Shown in pieces: positions 4,976-9,404 of a stretch of 9,404 bases of DNA. Made by a program: the position numbers and the translations under genes. How positions within the stretch are numbered: the first letter of the stretch is position 1; each line of letters starts with the position of its first letter. The stretch is from positions 1 through 9,404 of the forward strand of contig JACQMB010000001.1 of the NCBI GenBank assembly GCA_016203765.1, read 5' to 3'. The notes beneath the pieces were generated by a model. That model saw nothing but the letters and a program-made list of their open reading frames with translations. It had not been told where the DNA came from and made no database searches. Origin of the DNA: Deltaproteobacteria bacterium. GTDB taxonomy: Bacteria; UBA10199; SPLOWO2-01-44-7.

Positions 4976-5860
4976 ATGACTGAAAAAATCATGCAAGACA
5001 CGCTGGCCTGGGTCGAAAATATCGCCAAGGCCAGGGGGCGGAATGTCGATTGGGCCAAGCGGGCGGTTGAAGAGAGCGAATCGGTCACCGAGGAGAAGGC
5101 CCTGAAGCTGGGGGTCATCGATCTGATCGCCGAAAGCGAAAAAGAACTCCTGGAAAAAATCGACGGCAAAACCATCACGCTGAATAACGATAAACAAGTT
5201 ACCTTGGCCACAAAAGGGGCTGTCGTGCAAACCATTGAACTGAACTGGCGCCAATCCCTGCTCAACGTTTTGATCAATCCCAGCATTGCCTATATTTTGC
5301 TGACACTCGGTTTTTACGGCCTCCTCTTTGAAATCACCCACCCGGGGAGCTGGGCGCCGGGGGTCGCGGGGCTCATTTGCCTCCTGCTGGCTTTTTATTC
5401 TTTTCACATCATTCCCACCGACTACGCCGGCATTATTTTAACCGTGGTGGGGTTGGCACTGCTGGGGGCCGAACTCTTTGTCACCTCCGCCGGCCTGCTG
5501 GCCATCGGCGGATTTGTCTGTCTTTTTTTCGGCGCGGTTTTTTTGGTCGACCAGCCGGCCGAATTTTTGGAGCTTTCGCTTCACGTGGTCATCCCCACCC
5601 TGGCGGCCAGCGCGGCGATCTTCGGGTTATTGTTCACGCTGGTTTTAAAAAGCAGACGCCAAAAGGTGACAACCGGTGAGGAGGCCTTCGCGGGGGCGAT
5701 CGGCCTGGCCGACAGCGACATCAGCCCTTCCGGCGGCAAGGTCTTCGTGCAGGGCGAACTTTGGAATGCCCTCGCCGAAGAGCCGATCGCCAAGGGAGTG
5801 AAGGTTGAAATTTTAAAGCTTGAAAATTTTAAGCTTTACGTTAGGAGGAGGAGTCCCTAG
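4976..5860 (+). CDS. NfeD membrane protein, C-terminal fragment (Lys half of protease site, membrane segments, OB-fold domain)
   Basis: This frame continues the NfeD1b family exactly where the upstream frame leaves it: TEKIMQDTLAWV with the probable catalytic Lys4, ARGRNVDWAKRAVEESESVTEEKALKLGVIDLIAE (residues about 19-54), a spacer with the LNNDKQVTL strand pair, then about four membrane helices (roughly 102-118, 122-143, 148-166, 170-190) with another near 200-225. The end is the NfeD OB-fold domain from about 236 (GAIGLADSDISPSGGKVFVQGELWNA ... GVKVEILKLENFKLYV in outline). Independent initiation at ATG 4976 is possible, but no strong ribosome binding site is seen. Deleting one 7-bp repeat unit upstream gives a single frame from 4450 to 5860 of 467 residues with no internal stop. 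The next gene is its usual slipin partner, 33 nt away. Confidence 0.88.
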   Translation: MTEKIMQDTLAWVENIAKARGRNVDWAKRAVEESESVTEEKALKLGVIDLIAESEKELLEKIDGKTITLNNDKQVTLATKGAVVQTIELNWRQSLLNVLINPSIAYILLTLGFYGLLFEITHPGSWAPGVAGLICLLLAFYSFHIIPTDYAGIILTVVGLALLGAELFVTSAGLLAIGGFVCLFFGAVFLVDQPAEFLELSLHVVIPTLAASAAIFGLLFTLVLKSRRQKVTTGEEAFAGAIGLADSDISPSGGKVFVQGELWNALAEEPIAKGVKVEILKLENFKLYVRRRSP

Positions 5861-5893
5861 TTCCTGCTCACTGGTCCGACAAAAGGGGGTGTT

Positions 5894-6649
5894 ATGTTCG
5901 GTTTCACTTTTACTTCCACGCTGGTTTTTTTTCTCGTTCTCTATCTCTTCAGTTGCATCAAAATTCTGCGGGAATATGAACGGGGTGTTATTTTTCGGCT
6001 GGGACGCCTCTTATCCAAAACCAAAGGGCCCGGCATTATTTTTGTCTTCTATCCCATCGACCGGATGGTCCGGGTTTCCCTGCGGGTGATTGTCTTCGAC
6101 ATCCCTCCCCAGGACGTGATTACCCGGGACAATGTCTCGATCAAGGTCAACGCGGTCACCTATTTCCGCGTGGTGGATGCCAGCCGGGCGATTGTCGCCG
6201 TGGAAAACTATATGTTTGCCACTTCCCAGATGGCGCAGACCACCTTGCGCAGTGTTTTGGGGCAGACCGAACTGGACGGACTTCTGGCGGAACGGGACAA
6301 GATCAACCACAAGCTCCAGGAGATCATTGATAAACAAACCGATGCCTGGGGAATCAAGGTGAGCAACGTGGAGGTCAAACACATTGACCTGCCGCAAGAA
6401 ATGCAAAGGGCGATGGCCAAACAGGCCGAGGCGGAGCGGGAGCGCCGCGCCAAGGTGATCCGGGCCGAGGGGGAATTCCAGGCCGCCGCCAAACTGGTCG
6501 AGGCCGCCAAGCTGATGCAGGATCACCCGATGTCTTTGCAGATGCGGTATTTGCAGACCCTGGTGGAAGTGGCCGCGGAGAAGAATTCAACCACCCTGTT
6601 TCCGATTCCGATCGATTTGATCAAGCCGTTCCTTGAAAAGGGAAAATAA
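5894..6649 (+). CDS. Slipin, stomatin-like SPFH/Band 7 membrane protein, 251 aa
   Basis: One N-terminal membrane helix (about residues 5-23) is followed by the SPFH domain: REYERGVIFRLGR (26-38), KGPGIIFVFYPIDRMVRVSLR, DIPPQDVITRDNVSIKVNAVTYFRV and the RSVLGQTELDGLL helix, all in outline. A long charged helix, AEAERERRAKVIRAEGEFQAA, drives oligomerisation. Residues 232-247 (NSTTLFPIPIDLIKPF) are the hydrophobic tail. In archaeal PH1511 the corresponding tail is cleaved by the adjacent NfeD protease PH1510, so this protein is the likely partner or substrate of the NfeD upstream. AGGGGG lies 4 nt before the ATG. Slipins form ring or cage assemblies that organise membrane microdomains. Length is typical. 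Stop is 2 nt before the next gene, indicating one transcript. Confidence 0.95.
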   Translation: MFGFTFTSTLVFFLVLYLFSCIKILREYERGVIFRLGRLLSKTKGPGIIFVFYPIDRMVRVSLRVIVFDIPPQDVITRDNVSIKVNAVTYFRVVDASRAIVAVENYMFATSQMAQTTLRSVLGQTELDGLLAERDKINHKLQEIIDKQTDAWGIKVSNVEVKHIDLPQEMQRAMAKQAEAERERRAKVIRAEGEFQAAAKLVEAAKLMQDHPMSLQMRYLQTLVEVAAEKNSTTLFPIPIDLIKPFLEKGK

Positions 6650-6651
6650 GA

Positions 6652-7488
6652 GTGGACCGGGGACTAGGGACCACGCTGTGCCCTGAGCTTGTCGAAGGGG
6701 GCTACGGACCTTTTCTTACAACTTTTTTAAATCGCCCGTATGTTGTTTTGTTCCTTGTCACTTTTCTGGTCCTGGCTTTGTTGCATCTCGGCATCCTGCG
6801 CACCCTGATCTGGCTGGTGTGGGGCTATGCAATCGCTTTTCTTTCCGAATATGCCTCCATCCACAACGGTTTTCCCTATGGGCTCTATCATTATATTCCG
6901 GAGTCCTTTGCCGGCGAGTTGGTCCTGGCCGGGGTACCCGTTTGGGATTCAATCTCGTATCCGTTTATTGCCTATGCCTCTTATGCCACCGCCTGGTTTT
7001 TGATCGAACCTCATTTTGGAAAATTTAAAATGGATCCGCATGTTTCCCCTTCACGACCTCTGCCGGTCGTCGGCCTGGCCGCAATTTTAATGATGCTGGC
7101 CGATGTCGTCATCGATCCGACCGCCACGATGGGGGAAAAATGGTTTTTGGGAAAAGTTCATTACTATCCTGATGGCGGGATTTATTTCGGCGTGCCACTT
7201 TCCAATTTTGCCGGCTGGCTGTTGGTCGCCTTCGTGATTTTGGCCGGCTGGCAAATTCTTGAAAAATCACTCTTAGCCCGTTTTCGCCTGCCGGTCTGGC
7301 CCGCCCGGCGCTTCCCCTTTCAGGGATTGCTTGGCCCCCTCTTCTACTTTGGTATTTTGGGGTTTATGCTGGCGGTTCAGTTGGCGATTGGGGCCCATTT
7401 CCTGCTGGCCGCTTCCTTCGCCATCACCCTTTGCACCGCACTCCTTGTTATAAAAAAATCACTCATAAACCTCTCTATAAGAAAATAA
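6652..7488 (+). CDS. CruF/DUF422-type carotenoid biosynthesis membrane protein, 278 aa
   Basis: A polytopic membrane protein with the conserved loops of the Caroten_synth (DUF422) family: FLSEYASIHNGFPYGLYHY (63-81), GVPVWDSISYPFIAY (94-108), DVVIDPTAT (151-159) and HYYPDGGIYFGVPLSNFAGW (170-189). Members such as CruF hydrate acyclic or monocyclic carotenoids; others act on C50 or related carotenoids, so substrate is open. About seven hydrophobic helices are visible from residue 29 on. Start GTG at 6652 is 2 nt after the slipin stop, with AAAAGGGA upstream. The first 20 codons are entirely dispersed-repeat sequence (MDRGLGTTL-CPELVEG-GYGP), so the native start may have been displaced; an internal TTG could serve instead. 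No other carotenoid gene is in the window. Confidence 0.85.
   Translation: MDRGLGTTLCPELVEGGYGPFLTTFLNRPYVVLFLVTFLVLALLHLGILRTLIWLVWGYAIAFLSEYASIHNGFPYGLYHYIPESFAGELVLAGVPVWDSISYPFIAYASYATAWFLIEPHFGKFKMDPHVSPSRPLPVVGLAAILMMLADVVIDPTATMGEKWFLGKVHYYPDGGIYFGVPLSNFAGWLLVAFVILAGWQILEKSLLARFRLPVWPARRFPFQGLLGPLFYFGILGFMLAVQLAIGAHFLLAASFAITLCTALLVIKKSLINLSIRK
6654..6710 (+). repeat. Degenerate GGACCAC heptamer cluster interrupted by a second repeat
   Basis: Three consecutive 7-mers, GGACCGG, GGACTAG and GGACCAC (6654-6674), belong to the same family as the nfeD arrays. After the inserted palindromic element a TACGGACC remnant (6703-6710) closes the cluster. The whole block is translated as the first 20 residues of the carotenoid gene. 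Confidence 0.7.
6681..6699 (+). repeat. Dispersed CCCTGAGCTTGTCGAAGGG element ('PELVEG' repeat)
   Basis: The 19-bp CCCTGAGCTTGTCGAAGGG is a widely seen dispersed bacterial repeat that produces PELVEG or LSLSKG peptides when translated. Its ends, CCCT and AGGG, are inverted and an internal CTT-GTCG-AAG stem can form. Here it lies inside the heptamer cluster and is read in frame as PELVEG. Recognition is from memory of the motif, not a search. Confidence 0.8.
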
Positions 7489-7575
7489 AAAAGTGAGGCT
7501 GGATTTCTGCGAGGGATGAGGGGAGAAGTGAGCAAAACCTTGCATTCTAAATCCTCCCGTGTTAGCAAGCCGCGC

Positions 7576-8370
7576 ATGTCTAAAATAAAACTCAAAACAG
7601 GTCTGGAAATGTTTTACTTACAAGAAGGCTCCGGGAAAGATTTGGTCTTGATTTCTGGACTTTCAGCTAACCATCAAAGATGGATGCCCATTCTTGATGA
7701 CTTAAAACAACAATACCGTGTGACCCTGTTTGACAATCGTGGCACTGGAGAAACCGAGTCCTCTGCTGGCCCATATAGCGTTGCCATGCTTAGCAACGAC
7801 GTCATTGCACTCATGGATGCTTTATCCATTAAAGCCGCCTCGGTTGCTGGCCATTCGATGGGTGGATTTATTGTCTTGCAACTTTGCCTTGCTCACCCTG
7901 ACAGAATTAATAAAGCTGTAATCTGCGCTTCCACAGCCAAATTAGAATACCCACAGATGATGCATATTAATACCATGAGCAAATACATGGCAATGCAGAT
8001 AGACCCAAAACTTTTTTTCGAAACAGTTTTTCCCTGGCTCTTTGCAGAGCCCTTTTTGAGGGATCAAAAAAGAGTAGCACAAGCTATGGATGAAATGCTG
8101 AACAACCCACATCCCCAATCCATAGAGGCCTTTAAAGCGCAGTCTGCTGCTTGTGAGTCTTTTGACCTAAGAGATAAAATTTCTCAGATTCAAAAAGAGA
8201 CACTTATTATTGCCGGAAGAGAGGATTTGTTAACTCGACTCCACTGTTCCGAATTCATGCATCAGAAAATACCTGACTCTAAACTAGAAATCCTAGAAAA
8301 TTGCGGCCACATGTTTCAATTGGAACACCCCAAAAAATTAGCCAAGCTTATCCTGGATTTTTTGTCCTGA
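7576..8370 (+). CDS. Alpha/beta hydrolase, 264 aa
   Basis: A standard alpha/beta-hydrolase: oxyanion-region GLSANHQRW (28-36), FDNRGTGET (52-60), nucleophile elbow GHSMGG with Ser94, acid Asp217 in IIAGREDLL, and His245 in ENCGHMFQLEHP. The sequence type is close to small esterases, BioH/MhpC-like or 3-oxoadipate enol-lactonase-like hydrolases; the substrate cannot be read from it. The ATG at 7576 gives the first natural strand (MSKIKLKTG); in-frame starts at 7516 and 7528 would add a basic, featureless 16-20 residues, and none of the three has a convincing ribosome binding site. Base composition is lower than the neighbours (25 GC of 60 in each of two lines I counted, 7681-7740 and 7921-7980), suggesting acquisition by transfer. 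It ends 8 nt before the convergent SpoVR gene. Confidence 0.9.
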   Translation: MSKIKLKTGLEMFYLQEGSGKDLVLISGLSANHQRWMPILDDLKQQYRVTLFDNRGTGETESSAGPYSVAMLSNDVIALMDALSIKAASVAGHSMGGFIVLQLCLAHPDRINKAVICASTAKLEYPQMMHINTMSKYMAMQIDPKLFFETVFPWLFAEPFLRDQKRVAQAMDEMLNNPHPQSIEAFKAQSAACESFDLRDKISQIQKETLIIAGREDLLTRLHCSEFMHQKIPDSKLEILENCGHMFQLEHPKKLAKLILDFLS

Positions 8371-8378
8371 ACGAAAAG

Positions 8379-9404
8379 TTAGGGACGATTTTCGTGATAC
8401 TCCTGCCCGTCAAACGAAAGAATTTTGGGGACGCCGTCGACGACGGTGTCAACGTGCACGGGCTTCTTCCAGATGCGGCAGAGGGCCTTGAGGGCCTCCT
8501 TAGCCCAGTCGATCTTCAGATCAACCCCCTCGTGAGTATGTTTTAAGAGGAGTTCCCCGCGGTGGCGGTAATTGGCATCAATCACGTCAATCAAGGGATT
8601 CCCCATATTGGTCAGTTGAAACAAAAGCTGTTTTTTTATCTTTTCGAACTCGCGCGTCACAATTTCATATTGATCGGCCGAAATGTTGAAGGCGTAGACA
8701 AACATCCTGTGCCGGGCACAAAATTCGGGCGTTAGAAACTCATCGATGAACATCACATCGTTATAGAGTTTTCGCACCTCAAAAATTTTTTCTCTTCCCA
8801 ACCCCAGTTTCCTATCCCATTTTCTTTTGACCGTCATATCCCGGCATTCGTCATATTCCTTGCCAAACTGCCCCTTGTTCCAGCGCTCCTCGATGTCACG
8901 CAACAGTTCAATGCCTATTTTGTAGGGATTCAGCTGTCCCGGATGCTGGAGGGCCACGGTGGAGGCATGATGGTCGGCATAGTCGATGAACTCGTTATCC
9001 TTGAGCGCCCGTTCCGTCATGATGCGGCTGTGAAAAAAACTGGCAAATCCTTCATTCAATATCTTGGTCTGCCCCTGCGGGGCGAAATAGTAGGCCTCCT
9101 CCCGCACGATCGAGAGGAGTCCGGCCTCCCAGTCTTCCAGCGGGGCGTGGCGGAGCAAAAAACCCATCACATCTTTTTCCGGGTGGCTTGGAATCTGTTT
9201 GCCTCGTTGCTGTTCCTCCTCCGCCCGCTTTCTTTCCTCGGCCAAAAATTCCGGCGGGTTGATATATTTTTCCATGTAGGGTCGGTTTGTTTTCAGACGC
9301 GTTTGTTCCGCGGCGGTTTCTTCAAACGCCTTCGCCTCCCGGGTCCGTTCGCGCTCCAGCAAAAAATGAAAATCCATCAGATTTTCAATGGAGAGACAAT
9401 GGTC
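8379..9404 (-). CDS. SpoVR family protein, C-terminal part (5' end beyond window)
   Basis: Recognised from the core GFLLRHAPLEDW, REEAYYFAPQGQTKILNEGFASFFHSRIM, the HHAS and LNPYKIGIELLRDIEERWNKG segments, and the RHRGELLLKHTHEGVDLKIDWAKEALKALCRIWKKPVHVDTV tail, each in outline. Family members are about 450-510 residues; 341 codons are visible. The frame stays open from the Met codon at 9377 to the edge (DHCLSIENL precedes it), as in relatives, so that Met is internal. SpoVR was named for a Bacillus spore-cortex phenotype but is widespread in non-spore-formers, often next to yeaG (PrkA kinase) and yeaH/DUF444. Those partners would be expected upstream on this strand, beyond 9404. Exact biochemistry is unsettled. 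Confidence 0.93.
   Translation of the reverse strand, partial: DHCLSIENLMDFHFLLERERTREAKAFEETAAEQTRLKTNRPYMEKYINPPEFLAEERKRAEEEQQRGKQIPSHPEKDVMGFLLRHAPLEDWEAGLLSIVREEAYYFAPQGQTKILNEGFASFFHSRIMTERALKDNEFIDYADHHASTVALQHPGQLNPYKIGIELLRDIEERWNKGQFGKEYDECRDMTVKRKWDRKLGLGREKIFEVRKLYNDVMFIDEFLTPEFCARHRMFVYAFNISADQYEIVTREFEKIKKQLLFQLTNMGNPLIDVIDANYRHRGELLLKHTHEGVDLKIDWAKEALKALCRIWKKPVHVDTVVDGVPKILSFDGQEYHENRP

Noticed and set aside
4465..5286. 273-aa minus-strand open frame across both nfeD fragments
   Set aside because: It is held open by the repeats and by strong codon bias on the plus strand; it has no domain or start signals.
5805..5834. Near-duplicate TTGAAATTTTAAAGC / TTGAAAATTTTAAGC at the end of nfeD
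   Set aside because: It encodes the expected beta-strand pattern of the NfeD OB domain (VEILKLENFKLYV), so chance similarity of Lys/Leu/Phe codons is enough.
8371..8378. Bidirectional terminator between the hydrolase and SpoVR genes
   Set aside because: Only a 3-bp stem (GGA/TCC around a T-run) can be drawn nearby, too weak to call.

Overview
The window looks like chromosomal DNA from a Gram-negative bacterium. GC is mixed: hand-counted lines in the nfeD/slipin region are high, and one downstream gene is near 42%. Envelope-directed signal peptides, an M16 protease, a SpoVR protein, an HD-GYP regulator and dense dispersed short repeats suggest a deltaproteobacterium-like or related environmental lineage. 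No rRNA or marker gene is present, so taxonomy is an inference. No tRNA, rRNA, CRISPR array or insertion-sequence transposase was seen.

Layout. Positions 3-1274 (+) hold the 3' end of an M16 zinc-protease-family gene whose visible half has lost its metal site. A 75-nt region with perfect 24-bp inverted arms follows (1307-1381). Next come a small putative exported protein (1399-1575) and a secreted protein of unknown function (1667-2194) with its own promoter-like sequence and strong ribosome binding site. A minus-strand operon of three overlapping genes (3420 down to 2198) encodes a membrane-anchored small protein, a double Cys3His zinc-finger-like protein and a MagIII-like DNA glycosylase. 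Divergent from it, a plus-strand cluster runs from 3501: an HD-GYP response regulator, an NfeD-type membrane protease/OB-fold protein split into two frames, its usual slipin (SPFH) partner, a CruF/DUF422-type carotenoid enzyme, and a low-GC alpha/beta hydrolase. A convergent SpoVR gene (8379-9404, minus) runs off the window edge.

The most interesting signal is a family of 7-bp repeats (consensus GGACCAC). One array lies in the nfeD signal-peptide region (4491-4522), another between the two halves of nfeD (4891-4951), and a degenerate copy with an inserted CCCTGAGCTTGTCGAAGGG element lies at the start of the carotenoid gene (6654-6710). Seven is not a multiple of three. Loss of exactly one unit (or gain of two) in the central array would fuse the two nfeD frames into one 467-codon protein with the expected Ser-Lys protease, membrane and OB domains. 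The locus is therefore either a slippage-driven switch of membrane quality control or a gene broken by repeat invasion. The first and central arrays are near-perfect inverted copies 396 bp apart, so inversion is also possible.

Functionally, the 3501-7488 cluster looks membrane-centred. A c-di-GMP-degrading regulator overlaps an NfeD protease, which is followed by slipin, its membrane partner, and a carotenoid enzyme that would alter membrane lipids. That connection is inferred from gene order only.
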